A stretch of 18,205 nucleotides of DNA from SIG603 sp964369415. GTDB lineage: Bacteria; Bacillota; Clostridia; Oscillospirales; Acutalibacteraceae. Below are positions 1 to 8,235 of the stretch, piece after piece (the first letter of the stretch is position 1; each line of letters begins with the position of its first letter). The translations under genes were made by a program, and so were the position numbers. A model generated the notes under the pieces. It saw nothing but the letters and a program-made list of their open reading frames with translations, was not told where the DNA came from and ran no database searches. Location: contig CAYJFP010000029.1 in assembly GCA_964369415.1 (NCBI GenBank), forward strand, positions 1 to 18,205, written 5' to 3'.

Positions 1-4
1 ATTC

Positions 5-919
5 ATGATAGAATTTGACACGATAAATTCACCAAACACACGTTTTTGTGGAAGATTTAAATCTGCACCAGATTTTGTCCATTTTGAACGTGTTACGCAT
101 GAATTTATTCTTTTTATATTATTAGAAGGAGACATGTACATCGAGGTAGACGGAACACGGCACGAATTACATAAAAATGACAGCCTTTTAATCAGTCCAT
201 ATCAGCACCACAAAGGTTATAAAGAAGCGTACTGCGATTACATTTACATTCACTTCACTCATCCAAATTACAAAAGTATAGAGATGAATAAAGACGAACT
301 GCAAACTTTAAAAGATGATTTGTTTAAGACATGGGACAAGGCGGACATGTTTCAAAGTTATACCGAAGAAGAAGCAAAGATATATTTCCCTATAAAGCAT
401 CAAAACAGCGATTCCACTATTGCAACCGCAAATATGCTTTTTGGAATAAGCAAGTCGATGTTTTCTTCAAGACAGCCATATTATAAGCTGCTCCTTTCTA
501 ATTACACCGAGCAGTTATTAATCGAGATAGCCTATCAATATATAAGGGACAAAGAGGTGCTTAAAACCGAGGGAATCCACGGAAAGGCCCTAAAGGCGAT
601 AAATATAATCATTGCGTTTATAAATGATAATTTCATGAACAATCTTTCAGCTCACGACATAGAAGAACTCTCAGGTTTTAACTATGACTATATCAACAAG
701 GAATTCAAAAAATCCACCGATTTTACCATTATGAGCTATATGGAGATGGTGAAAATGCAAAACGCCAAAAGGTATGCACTCTCAACCGATTATAACTTTG
801 CTAAAATAGGGGAAATGCTCGGCTACGAAAACCCTTATTATTTCAGTAAAGTCTTTAAAAGAAGAGAAGGTATGACTTTGACCGAATTTGTGAAGAATCA
901 CAAGGATTATAATAATTAG
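5..919 (+). CDS. AraC-family transcriptional regulator
   Basis: This is a 304-residue cytoplasmic regulator of the AraC/XylS type, which usually activates carbohydrate genes. Residues about 25-90 are rich in beta strands and histidines, as expected for the sugar-sensing cupin domain. Residues 198-300 form the double helix-turn-helix: the first around 215-235 (LSAHDIEELSGFNYDYINKE), the second around 266-284, ending in the typical GYENPYYFSKVFKR signature. The length fits the family. The start is uncertain because only four bases precede the ATG, so a ribosome binding site cannot be seen and the frame could continue upstream. It converges on the deoC end of the sugar operon and is a natural candidate to regulate it, but that is inference from position only. 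Confidence 0.9.
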   Translation: MIEFDTINSPNTRFCGRFKSAPDFVHFERVTHEFILFILLEGDMYIEVDGTRHELHKNDSLLISPYQHHKGYKEAYCDYIYIHFTHPNYKSIEMNKDELQTLKDDLFKTWDKADMFQSYTEEEAKIYFPIKHQNSDSTIATANMLFGISKSMFSSRQPYYKLLLSNYTEQLLIEIAYQYIRDKEVLKTEGIHGKALKAINIIIAFINDNFMNNLSAHDIEELSGFNYDYINKEFKKSTDFTIMSYMEMVKMQNAKRYALSTDYNFAKIGEMLGYENPYYFSKVFKRREGMTLTEFVKNHKDYNN

Positions 920-936
920 GCTAAAAACTATTTAGG

Positions 937-965
937 GGCGGACTTTATGTCCGTCTTTTTTATTT
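937..965 (+). terminator. Rho-independent terminator after the AraC gene
   Basis: A 7-bp stem (GGCGGAC pairing with GTCCGTC, one G.U pair) with the loop TTTAT is followed by a T-rich run. It ends transcription of the AraC gene. The T run overlaps the deoC stop codon on the other strand, so the two convergent genes meet here with almost no spacer. Confidence 0.8.
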
Positions 966-1640
966 TTGCATTAATTTATATGCTTCTATTATTTCTACGC
1001 CGCAGCTTGTCCCAATTCTTGAAGCACCCGCCTCTATAAACGCAAGTGCGTCTTCGACTGTTCTGATTCCACCTGAAGCCTTTACCTTAATTTCGTCGCC
1101 GACACATTCTTTCATCAGCTTAACGTCTTCGATAGTTGCTCCGCCTGTGCCAAATCCTGTAGAAGTTTTTACAAAATCAGGTTTTACTTTCAATGCAATT
1201 TCGCACATTTTTCTTTTTTCGTCATCGGTTAAATAGCATGTCTCAAAAATAACCTTGCTTGTGATATTTCTTTCTTTACAAGCCGTTACTATTCGTGTCA
1301 TTTCGTCTTCTATGTAATCATAGTTTCCACTTTTAAGCTCGCCTATGTTGATAACATAATCAACTTCCATAGCGCCCTTTTCTATTACGTCTATAGTTTC
1401 AAAAACCTTGGTTTCTATTGTGTTTTGTCCTAAAGGAAAACCGACCGCTGCATCGCAAATAACGTCACTGCCTTCTAAAATTTCTTTACAAAATGGAACT
1501 GGAGCGTTGTTAATCGCAACTGTTTTAAAATTGTATGCTTTAGCCGTTTCACAGTGTTTTCTTAAATCGTCTCTAGTCGCAAACGCCTTTAAAATCGTTT
1601 GGTCTATCATTTTTGCAAGTTCTTGTGTTGTTACATTCAT
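960..1640 (-). CDS. deoC: DeoC-family aldolase (deoxyribose-phosphate aldolase-like)
   Basis: This 226-residue class I aldolase has the TIM-barrel fold of the DeoC family. Known members split 2-deoxyribose 5-phosphate into acetaldehyde and glyceraldehyde 3-phosphate. The catalytic set is visible: Asp94 in EVDYVINIG, Schiff-base Lys158 in FVKTSTGFGTGG and Lys187 in VKASGGIRT. Two motifs differ from the classical enzyme. The N-terminal DHTLLK is DQTILK, and the CVNP region near residue 43 is AINNAPVPF. It may therefore belong to a divergent subfamily with another substrate. It is the last gene of the operon, 12 bp after the kinase, with an AAAGGAG ribosome binding site. The preceding kinase could supply its phosphorylated substrate. 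Aldolase chemistry is secure; the exact substrate is not. Confidence 0.88.
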   Translation of the reverse strand: MNVTTQELAKMIDQTILKAFATRDDLRKHCETAKAYNFKTVAINNAPVPFCKEILEGSDVICDAAVGFPLGQNTIETKVFETIDVIEKGAMEVDYVINIGELKSGNYDYIEDEMTRIVTACKERNITSKVIFETCYLTDDEKRKMCEIALKVKPDFVKTSTGFGTGGATIEDVKLMKECVGDEIKVKASGGIRTVEDALAFIEAGASRIGTSCGVEIIEAYKLMQK

Positions 1641-1652
1641 AAGTTTTCTCCT

Positions 1653-3146
1653 TTATATTTCATCAAGTAATTCGTAAGTTTCGATAAGGTCAAAATACGC
1701 CTTGTCGAAAATCCTCTTTACTTTTTCATACTTTTCATGGCTTTCTTTATTATATACCACGGTCTTGTCGATTTTGATAAATTTGTGCACCTCAGAAAAA
1801 TTTTCTAGCACACCGGCTCCGACACCCGCCGTAACCGCCGCACCGATAGAAGTCGCTTCTTCTAGGTGATTTAGTCTGTTTGCATTTATTCCATATATAT
1901 TAGAAAGCAGTGTGCAAATCTCTTCGCTTTTTGACAGGCCACCTATCACATTTATCTCTTTAATCTCTGAATGAGCCTTTAAAATATCGAGAATAACGCA
2001 TAGATTCATCAAAACTCCCTCGACACCAGCCCTCATGAAGTCGCACTTTTTGTGCTCCATCTTCATTCCGATATAGGCCCCTCTAGCCTTTGAGTTCCAC
2101 CTCGGACTTCTCTCGCCCAAAATATATGGAAGATATATTAGGCCGTTTGCACCGATTTTAGAGGCTTTGATGTCTTCGTCAATCTTTTTATACACCTCTT
2201 CTTCTTTTTCATAAAGAAGTGCTTTTAGAAAATCGTAGGAATTACCCGCCGCCTGCATTGTACCGTTTGGTGTGATATAACCCTTTATTATATGCGCCCA
2301 GTTGTAGGTTCGCATTTTTTCGTCATAGACTGGTTTTTTGCTGGTATAGGCTATCCACGAGGACGAGCCTAAGTAGTTGTACGCCACGTTTTCCTCTACG
2401 CTTCCAGCGCCAACAGCGGCACAAACTCCGTCGCCGCCGCCGATAACAATTTTTGTACCCACTGGCAAATTACTGATTTTAGAGGTTTCTTCGTCTATTT
2501 CTCCGACTATTTTAGTCGATTCGTACACGTCTGGCAAAATATTTTTATCTATTCCGATAAGGGAGAGAATTTTCTGTGACCAACAAAAGTTATTTAAATC
2601 AAAGGCGTTTGTTCCCGAAGCGTCAGAATAGTCCGTGACAAATTTTCCCGTAAGCTTGTTTATGACAAAATCTTTTGGCTGTAGCATTTTGTAGGTTTTA
2701 GCAAAAATTTCAGGCTCGTTTTCACGAATCCACATCAGCTTTTCTATACTGTACGAGGCGCTGATTTTGTGTCCCGTTATTTGGTAAAACTCTTTCTCGT
2801 CTATTTTGCTTCTTATAAACGCTTCCTCTTTAAGGCTTCGTTGATCCGCCCAAATTATGGATGGTCTAAGGTGGTTTCCGTCTTCGTCCACCACCACACA
2901 GCCCATCATCTGTCCACTAAAGGCCAAGGCTTCAATTTTCTTGATTCCCGTGTTTTCAAGCAGCAACCTATTGGTTTCAAATACGGCTTTTAGGTAGTCT
3001 TCGGGGTTCTGTTCTGCCCAAGTTCCACTGAAAAAATTAGTATCGTAATGATAAACCACGCTTTTAATCATGTTGCCGTCGGTGTCAAACAAGGTTGCCT
3101 TGTTTCCAGTTGTGCCCAAGTCGTGGGCAATTAAGTATTTTGGCAT
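1653..3146 (-). CDS. FGGY-family carbohydrate kinase (xylulokinase-like)
   Basis: This 497-residue protein is a full-length FGGY sugar kinase, which transfers phosphate from ATP to a sugar in the cytoplasm. The N-terminal phosphate-binding loop is D9-LGTTG, the substrate loop is FSGQMMG at 76-82 with WADQR at 99-103, and the catalytic base is probably Asp239 in GGGDGVCAAVG. TDYSDASGT at 171-179 resembles xylulokinases. The classical xylulokinase loop reads GQMHG; here the His is replaced by Met81, so I avoid the xylB name. The GGAG ribosome binding site lies 7 nt before the ATG. A 108-bp gap separates it from the reductase and holds two direct repeats, so an internal promoter is possible. Pairing with a DeoC-type aldolase suggests it phosphorylates a sugar that the aldolase then cleaves. 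Confidence 0.88.
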   Translation of the reverse strand: MPKYLIAHDLGTTGNKATLFDTDGNMIKSVVYHYDTNFFSGTWAEQNPEDYLKAVFETNRLLLENTGIKKIEALAFSGQMMGCVVVDEDGNHLRPSIIWADQRSLKEEAFIRSKIDEKEFYQITGHKISASYSIEKLMWIRENEPEIFAKTYKMLQPKDFVINKLTGKFVTDYSDASGTNAFDLNNFCWSQKILSLIGIDKNILPDVYESTKIVGEIDEETSKISNLPVGTKIVIGGGDGVCAAVGAGSVEENVAYNYLGSSSWIAYTSKKPVYDEKMRTYNWAHIIKGYITPNGTMQAAGNSYDFLKALLYEKEEEVYKKIDEDIKASKIGANGLIYLPYILGERSPRWNSKARGAYIGMKMEHKKCDFMRAGVEGVLMNLCVILDILKAHSEIKEINVIGGLSKSEEICTLLSNIYGINANRLNHLEEATSIGAAVTAGVGAGVLENFSEVHKFIKIDKTVVYNKESHEKYEKVKRIFDKAYFDLIETYELLDEI

Positions 3147-3198
3147 AGTTTTACTCCAATTTAAAATTAAAACTTAGTCTAAAATAGCCCTTCTCTTT

Positions 3199-3252
3199 TA
3201 GTCCTTAGTCAAAAACAGTCCTTCACCATTCACTATTAGTCCTTAGTCAAAA
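3199..3252. repeat. Pair of 16-bp direct repeats in the reductase-kinase gap
   Basis: TAGTCCTTAGTCAAAA occurs at 3199-3214 and again at 3237-3252, with starts 38 bp apart. Read on the minus strand, each copy contains TTGACT, which matches a -35 hexamer. The nearer copy lies upstream of the kinase with a GGCTAT-like -10 about 17 nt further on, a weak match. The pair could be regulator sites, promoter parts or a small duplication. Confidence 0.6.
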
Positions 3253-3254
3253 TA

Positions 3255-4232
3255 TCACATATCCTCGAAAGGAGCAATTATCTCGTTTATTTTAGCCATA
3301 GTGCTCTGATCAATGCTCCAAGTACAGCAGTGAACGTTTTTCTCGATTTGCTCTAAGGTCGAAGCGCCGCCGATAATGCTTGTGACTTCCTCTTTTTGCA
3401 CTAGATAATTTAGTGAAAGTTCGTTCATCGGCTTTCCAATTTCTTCTGAAAGTGCCTTTAATTTTGTCGCTGCATCAAAATATTTTTCAAAATCAGGTCC
3501 TACTAGTTTTGGATTTGCATTTCTTACATCGTCTTTAGAAAAGCTGATTCCGCTGTTGAATTTACCCGCCAATAGTCCTTGGAAAAGTGGGCTATATGGT
3601 AAAAACGCCATTCCATTTTCCTTAACTAACGGGAAGATTTCTTTTTCTGTTTTATATGCAAGAGGAATTGTATGGTAAGTTTTTGGGTTTCTCTCGAGCA
3701 TGTTATATAGACTTTGAATGCAGTCAACACTTACATATTCCATCATTTTTTTAGTATCTGCTACTGAGAAGTTGCTAAGTCCGACATATCTGATTTTTCC
3801 AGCTTTTTTCATCTCTACAAGCGCTTCTGCAGTTTCTTCTAAAGAAGCATTTGGATCGGGCCAGTGCATTTGATAGATGTCGATATAGTCAGTATCAAGT
3901 CTTAATAGGCTCTCGTCAATTTCTTTTAACAGGCTTTTTTTAGTTAAATTGTTGGTTACTTCTTCCTTTTCGTTCCAAACAAGACCGCCTTTTGAAGCGA
4001 TTATCGCCTTGTCTCTTCTTCCTTTAAGCGCCTGTCCTAAGACTCTTTCAGAGTTTCCAAGGCCGTAAACTGGAGCCACGTCGAAAAGATTTATTCCAAG
4101 GTCCATAGACTTGTGGACTATGCTTATAGATTTATTGTCGTCGGTGTTGTCCCACTGTCCTCCAAAATTCCAACAGCCAAGACCGATTACCGAAATTTCA
4201 TTCTCAATTTTTCCAACTTTTTTGTAAATCAT
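3255..4232 (-). CDS. Aldo/keto reductase
   Basis: This is a 325-residue NAD(P)H-dependent oxidoreductase of the aldo/keto reductase superfamily, reducing aldehydes or ketones to alcohols in the cytoplasm. The catalytic tetrad is complete: Asp51, Tyr56 (FDVAPVYG), Lys81 (IIASKGG) and His123 (YQMHWPDP). The C-terminal IIGGASTLEQIEKN is the usual cofactor phosphate-binding segment. Its ATG overlaps the LacI stop codon in an ATGA junction, and its AAAGGAG ribosome binding site lies inside the LacI coding sequence, so the two are translationally coupled. Placement with a kinase and an aldolase suggests it acts on the sugar or on an aldehyde product. The substrate cannot be read from the sequence. 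Confidence 0.9.
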   Translation of the reverse strand: MIYKKVGKIENEISVIGLGCWNFGGQWDNTDDNKSISIVHKSMDLGINLFDVAPVYGLGNSERVLGQALKGRRDKAIIASKGGLVWNEKEEVTNNLTKKSLLKEIDESLLRLDTDYIDIYQMHWPDPNASLEETAEALVEMKKAGKIRYVGLSNFSVADTKKMMEYVSVDCIQSLYNMLERNPKTYHTIPLAYKTEKEIFPLVKENGMAFLPYSPLFQGLLAGKFNSGISFSKDDVRNANPKLVGPDFEKYFDAATKLKALSEEIGKPMNELSLNYLVQKEEVTSIIGGASTLEQIEKNVHCCTWSIDQSTMAKINEIIAPFEDM

Positions 4233-5269
4233 ATAGATTCTCCTTTAAATAATTTATGATGTTCAGAGCCGCTGAGTCTCAGCTCACAGCCCATTAATGC
4301 AATTTTTTTGGTTTTGCTTTCGCTTCCGAGTTTTTCGCTTATCATTTCCACGGCGGTACTTCCCATTTTAAATGAATCTCGGGTCACACAGCTAAACGGA
4401 TAGCCGATGCTTTCTAGACTTTGGATATGGTCGATTCCGATTAGGGAAATGTCCTCACCGATTGTCAATTTTCTCTCATTACAAGCCTTGATAAAGCCTA
4501 GACTTGTAAGGTTGTTGCAACATAGGTATGCAGTGGCAGAAAAAGAGCTGTCAAGTGCCTTACACGAAAGCTCGTAGGCTTTTTTCAGCGTAAAATCACC
4601 TTTTAAAATATTTTCATCTTTTAGCTCAATTTTATTCTCTTCAAGTGCACTTATAAAGCCTTCAAACCTTTGCCTTGCAAGTTTTAACTTTAAGTCGCCT
4701 GTAATTATCGCTATTTCACGGTGTCCGATTTCTATGAGCTTTGAAGTGGCGGTATAACCACTTTGAAAGTTTTCATAAAAAACGCCGTCCCACTTTGAGT
4801 TTTCAAACTCTCTATCTAAAAGGACTATCGGTATATTTAAACTTTCATACATTTTAGTAAGAATAGTTTGTGCACTAGGAGTCAAAAAGCCTGTGGCAGG
4901 CGTGATAATCAGACCTGAAACTTTATGCTTTTTCATCATTTTAACTGCTTGTTCCTCTAAATCCATATCGTTAGAAGTATAGCAGTATATCACCGAAAAA
5001 CCCAGTTTTTGTGCCTCAAAAGAAATCCCCTCCATCACTTGTGAAAAAAAGTTATTGTTGATTTCTGGCAAAATAACTCCTATTACATCGCCATTTTTCT
5101 TAAAGTTTATCGAAGAAGGGTTTGGACTGTATTCGTACTCTTTAATAACTGCTTCCACTTTTTTTCGGGTTTCTTCTTTTACATATCCGCTTCTATTTAT
5201 CACTCTTGAAACAGTTGCCTTTGAGACCCCTGAGAGCTTTGCAATTTGATTTATGTTTATAGTAAACAC
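4229..5269 (-). CDS. LacI-family transcriptional repressor
   Basis: This 346-residue protein is a LacI/GalR-type repressor. The N-terminal helix-turn-helix is clear at about 6-29 (IAKLSGVSKATVSRVIN), followed by a hinge near 50-60 and a periplasmic-binding-protein-like sensor domain from GVILPEINNNFF onward. It is the first gene of the catabolic operon, and a matching palindrome lies just upstream, so autoregulation is likely. The start is odd. The frame opens with GTG at 5267-5269, but that GTG is itself part of the only good Shine-Dalgarno (GAGGTG). Placed by normal spacing, initiation would fall on the ATA at 5258-5260, which would shorten the protein by three residues. No in-frame ATG exists near the N terminus. 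Family call firm, start uncertain. Confidence 0.92.
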   Translation of the reverse strand: MFTININQIAKLSGVSKATVSRVINRSGYVKEETRKKVEAVIKEYEYSPNPSSINFKKNGDVIGVILPEINNNFFSQVMEGISFEAQKLGFSVIYCYTSNDMDLEEQAVKMMKKHKVSGLIITPATGFLTPSAQTILTKMYESLNIPIVLLDREFENSKWDGVFYENFQSGYTATSKLIEIGHREIAIITGDLKLKLARQRFEGFISALEENKIELKDENILKGDFTLKKAYELSCKALDSSFSATAYLCCNNLTSLGFIKACNERKLTIGEDISLIGIDHIQSLESIGYPFSCVTRDSFKMGSTAVEMISEKLGSESKTKKIALMGCELRLSGSEHHKLFKGESI

Positions 5270-5280
5270 CTCTTAGTCTA

Positions 5281-5297
5281 TATGAAACCGTTTCATA
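5281..5297. promoter_or_regulatory. LacI-type operator
   Basis: TATGAAAC-C-GTTTCATA is a perfect 17-bp palindrome around a central base, in the size and style of LacI-family operators. It lies about 18-34 nt downstream of the predicted transcription start of the LacI-led operon, a classic position for repression. Binding by the adjacent LacI protein is inferred. Confidence 0.75.
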
Positions 5298-5321
5298 TTC
5301 TTTTGCAGTAATTTTGAAATT

Positions 5322-5350
5322 ATATTAGCATTTCAATATAGAAAAGTCAA
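5322..5350 (-). promoter_or_regulatory. Predicted promoter of the LacI-reductase-kinase-aldolase operon
   Basis: On the minus strand TTGACT (5345-5350) and TAATAT (5322-5327) are separated by exactly 17 nt, with TGC before the -10 as an extended -10 element. Transcription would begin near 5315 and run straight into the palindrome at 5281-5297. Confidence 0.7.
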
Positions 5351-5466
5351 TTATTTTTAATTTTTTCTATGTTTTTTACATACGTTTTAGTAAAAACTAT
5401 ACTATTTATACAATTAATAATTCTTTTCCAGAAGGATTTGGTTTCATATTTTGTTCCATAAACATG

Positions 5467-5496
5467 AAAAACCGCAAGTCCTAAAACTTACGGTTT
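5467..5496 (-). terminator. Terminator after the MalT-like regulator
   Basis: The arms AAAACCG-c-AAGT and ACTT-a-CGGTTTT form an 11-bp stem with one mismatch and the loop CCTAAA, ending in five T residues on the minus strand. It separates the regulator from the downstream LacI operon, which has its own promoter. Confidence 0.75.
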
Positions 5497-5500
5497 TATA

Positions 5501-7876
5501 CTATTTTAATATACAATCTTCAATCAACCCAAGCTTAAGCGCCGTGGTCTTTGCTGCACTTCTTTTAGAAACTGCAAGCTTTCTTAAGGTATTGCTGACA
5601 TGAGTTTTTACCGTGGGAAGCTTAATTCCAAGTATATCGCATATTTCCTGATTCGATTTATCCTGACAAATCAAGGCAAGAACTTGATGCTCCATGTTAG
5701 ATAAGTGTATATCATGGTTCTGCTCAGACTCTAGATATTTTTGGTAAAACGACGCCTGAACCCTTGTAGCTTTAACAACTTTTTTCAAAAATTCCTTGTT
5801 CCTAGTATAATTGCATTCTAAAAGCATGGGTAAAACGGCTGTTCCATACTGTGAAACAGTTGTCACAAACCCATAAATCGACGCTGAATCAAGTGCATCT
5901 TCCATATGACCACGCCAAAGCTTGTTGTCCTCTTTATAATAGCATATCGCAGATAAAATATTGTAGATAATTTTGTCAATAACCTTTTTGCATTTATCGC
6001 AATATCTAAGAAGTTGTGAAAGTAGTATAAGTGCTTGATTATGCTTTCCTAACGCTATCAAAACTTCGCACTTTACCTGATACATATATCTCCAGAGTAT
6101 CCAAATATTTGTGTCGTCCTTAGGCGCATCGTATTCAAGCCACAACTTAGCACTTTCTAAATCTCCACCAACAAGAGAAATATGGCAAGCAAGCGCCTTT
6201 ACATTATGCAAGAAAATTCGTTTGTCCTCTTTAGTCAGACGGTTTCGAAAGTCGTTAACGGTTTTAAGCGCAGAATTTACCTGACCCTTTGAGAGTTGAA
6301 CTCTTGAAATCAATGCAATCAGTGCAAATTCAACATCACGGCTTCCTTTTTGCTGTATTTCTGGCAGAACCCCTGTCATAGCTATAAAATAGTCGTGATA
6401 ATCGGCACCTTTTTCAAACTTACTTTCGCATATCGAACACTCTGCAAGACCAACGCCTTGGTTTTTAAAGAAAATCTCCAGCGGTTTTCTAATAGTCTTA
6501 TACAAAAAATCATCTATTTTTGACCACTCAGAAAAATCCTTTCCACCGTTTAAAATAGACGGTAGCGAAGAAGTTATGCCAAATGTACCTGGATCTATCT
6601 CCTTGTCTTGTACCTTTTTAAACAAATACACAACCAAATCTTTAGTCGAAAGAGTATCAGTTTGAGGAAGTGCCACATCGAGAAACAAAAGTCTCTGTTT
6701 AGCTTCTTTATGTTCACGGCTTCTTTTGTCAAATCCGCTTGCATATAATTTTAACTTTGAATACCAATAATCAGATTTTTCATAATCCTCTCTAAGTGCA
6801 CAGAGCATGCTCATTCCAGACATCAAACTAGGAGACTTTACAACCAGCTCCTCAGGAATACTTTTTAAAAATGGTTCTATCTCGTAAAAATAGCCCATGC
6901 CTGGATTTATATCTGCACATTTAGACAAAAGATGAAACGCATTATCATTCTTTTTCGCTTTTGCATAAAGCCTTATCGCTTTAATCGGATCTTTTTGCTT
7001 TTCAAAATACCTTGCCGCTTTTACAAAAAACTCTCTTTGTTCTTGTTCAGAAATAATTTGCTTTACCTTCCATTTTGCATAATTTTTCACCAGTGGAATA
7101 AAGCTATACTTTCCTTCGTCCAAAGTTTCTAGCAAAACATTATTCTTTATAAAAGTAGAAATCGCAGATGCAATATCTTCATATTCAGTCAATATCACTG
7201 CAAGTTCTACCGAGAACGAATCCAAAAAAAATGTGGAAACCAGCAGTTTCTTTATTATAGGATCTGTATCTGCAAATAAATTTTGATCAAGATAGCTATA
7301 AATCTCCCATTTAGTTTTACTCTTGCACTTATCGTCTACAATTCCATAATTAAGTGACGCTTCCGTACACAAATTAGTAAGTGACATAGGATGTGCGCTA
7401 AGCTCTTCCAAAATAAAATTAATCTTTTCATCGCTTAAACTAATATTATAAAGAGCAAAAAGTCTCTTCAAATCGCCACTATTAAAACTAAGACAACTGT
7501 AATCAATAGTGCTTAATTTTCCAGTCAATTTATGCTTTAAAAGTTGCACTGGCATATTTTGGCGGGAAATTAAGATAAATTTGTGCGACTTATTTTCATC
7601 AACAAATCTAAATAAGTCCTCAACATCTTTTTCGCCTTTTAATAGATGAATGTCGTCAAAAACAATTACTTCTACATCTTCTGAAAAGCTTGCATAAAAA
7701 TCAAAACTATCCTTTACACTTTTATAAAAAACGGCATGATTTTTAAGTAAATTTAGCGTCGACGTCGTTTTTCCATATCCCGATGGAGCACAAATAAATA
7801 TAATATCGCTGCTTTGAAATGCCATTTGAAACTTTGAAACAAATTTTTCTTGTAAAATAATATTTTTATTAATCAT
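5501..7876 (-). CDS. MalT-like LuxR-family ATP-dependent regulator
   Basis: This 791-residue protein has the layout of large ATP-binding LuxR regulators (MalT/LAL type). It has a P-loop ATPase at the N terminus, a long helical repeat region, and a LuxR DNA-binding domain at the C terminus. The Walker A is APSGYGKTT at about 30-38 and the Walker B is VIVFDD at about 70-75. Residues about 290-700 are mostly amphipathic helices, as in TPR-like sensor regions. The LuxR domain is at about 725-791 and includes NQEICDILGIKLPTVKTHVS. The ribosome binding site is weak. Such proteins bind ATP and an inducer and then activate promoters. The inducer and targets are unknown. The lipoprotein and MFS genes are the nearest neighbours, but nothing in the sequence ties them to it. 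Confidence 0.9.
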   Translation of the reverse strand: MINKNIILQEKFVSKFQMAFQSSDIIFICAPSGYGKTTSTLNLLKNHAVFYKSVKDSFDFYASFSEDVEVIVFDDIHLLKGEKDVEDLFRFVDENKSHKFILISRQNMPVQLLKHKLTGKLSTIDYSCLSFNSGDLKRLFALYNISLSDEKINFILEELSAHPMSLTNLCTEASLNYGIVDDKCKSKTKWEIYSYLDQNLFADTDPIIKKLLVSTFFLDSFSVELAVILTEYEDIASAISTFIKNNVLLETLDEGKYSFIPLVKNYAKWKVKQIISEQEQREFFVKAARYFEKQKDPIKAIRLYAKAKKNDNAFHLLSKCADINPGMGYFYEIEPFLKSIPEELVVKSPSLMSGMSMLCALREDYEKSDYWYSKLKLYASGFDKRSREHKEAKQRLLFLDVALPQTDTLSTKDLVVYLFKKVQDKEIDPGTFGITSSLPSILNGGKDFSEWSKIDDFLYKTIRKPLEIFFKNQGVGLAECSICESKFEKGADYHDYFIAMTGVLPEIQQKGSRDVEFALIALISRVQLSKGQVNSALKTVNDFRNRLTKEDKRIFLHNVKALACHISLVGGDLESAKLWLEYDAPKDDTNIWILWRYMYQVKCEVLIALGKHNQALILLSQLLRYCDKCKKVIDKIIYNILSAICYYKEDNKLWRGHMEDALDSASIYGFVTTVSQYGTAVLPMLLECNYTRNKEFLKKVVKATRVQASFYQKYLESEQNHDIHLSNMEHQVLALICQDKSNQEICDILGIKLPTVKTHVSNTLRKLAVSKRSAAKTTALKLGLIEDCILK

Positions 7877-7982
7877 AAATTAAACCACTAGCACCTCTAT
7901 TCTTTTACAATTTTATATAGGAAACACCATATCGTATAGTTCAATTTCTTCTATTTAGTAATAATTCAGTTTATTTTGTACT

Positions 7983-8012
7983 ATTATATCATACTTTCAG
8001 CTGATATAACAA
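7983..8012 (-). promoter_or_regulatory. Predicted promoter of the MalT-like regulator
   Basis: On the minus strand TTGTTA (8007-8012) and TATAAT (7983-7988) are 18 nt apart, with TGA before the -10. It would give a leader of roughly 100 nt. Confidence 0.6.
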
Positions 8013-8150
8013 GCTAAAAAGCATAGAAATTCATAAATTGTATGTAAATATATATAAATTTATTTCAAGCTTGTTATTACTTTATTTTTTCTATAGCAAT
8101 ATAGATAAAAAAACAAGCTTAATGTCTTTGTTTTTCTTAGCTCTTGGCTA

Positions 8151-8179
8151 TTGATTTAAGAAAATTCAAATGCTATAAT
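8151..8179 (+). promoter_or_regulatory. Predicted promoter of the small lipoprotein gene
   Basis: TTGATT (8151-8156), a 17-nt spacer and a perfect TATAAT (8174-8179) preceded by TGC. The start point would be near 8186, about 50 nt before the ATG. Confidence 0.75.
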
Positions 8180-8235
8180 AACTTACACGTTTAAATTCGT
8201 GAAATCTAAAATTAAAAAATTCGGAGGAAATTATT

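Larger units (their letters stand above)
7877..8235. other. Divergent intergenic region between the MalT-like regulator and the lipoprotein
   Basis: These 359 AT-rich bases hold two outward promoters but no open frame of note. ATAACAAGCT at 8006-8015 and AGCTTGTTAT at 8068-8077 form a 10-bp inverted repeat about 50 nt apart. A further ACAAGCTT lies at about 8113-8120. The left arm overlaps the -35 of the regulator promoter, so it could be an operator or an RNA stem. I see no known riboswitch. Confidence 0.5.

Noticed and set aside
1408..2993. Several plus-strand frames opposite the aldolase and kinase genes
   Set aside because: They are antisense shadows of strongly conserved genes with all catalytic motifs on the other strand.
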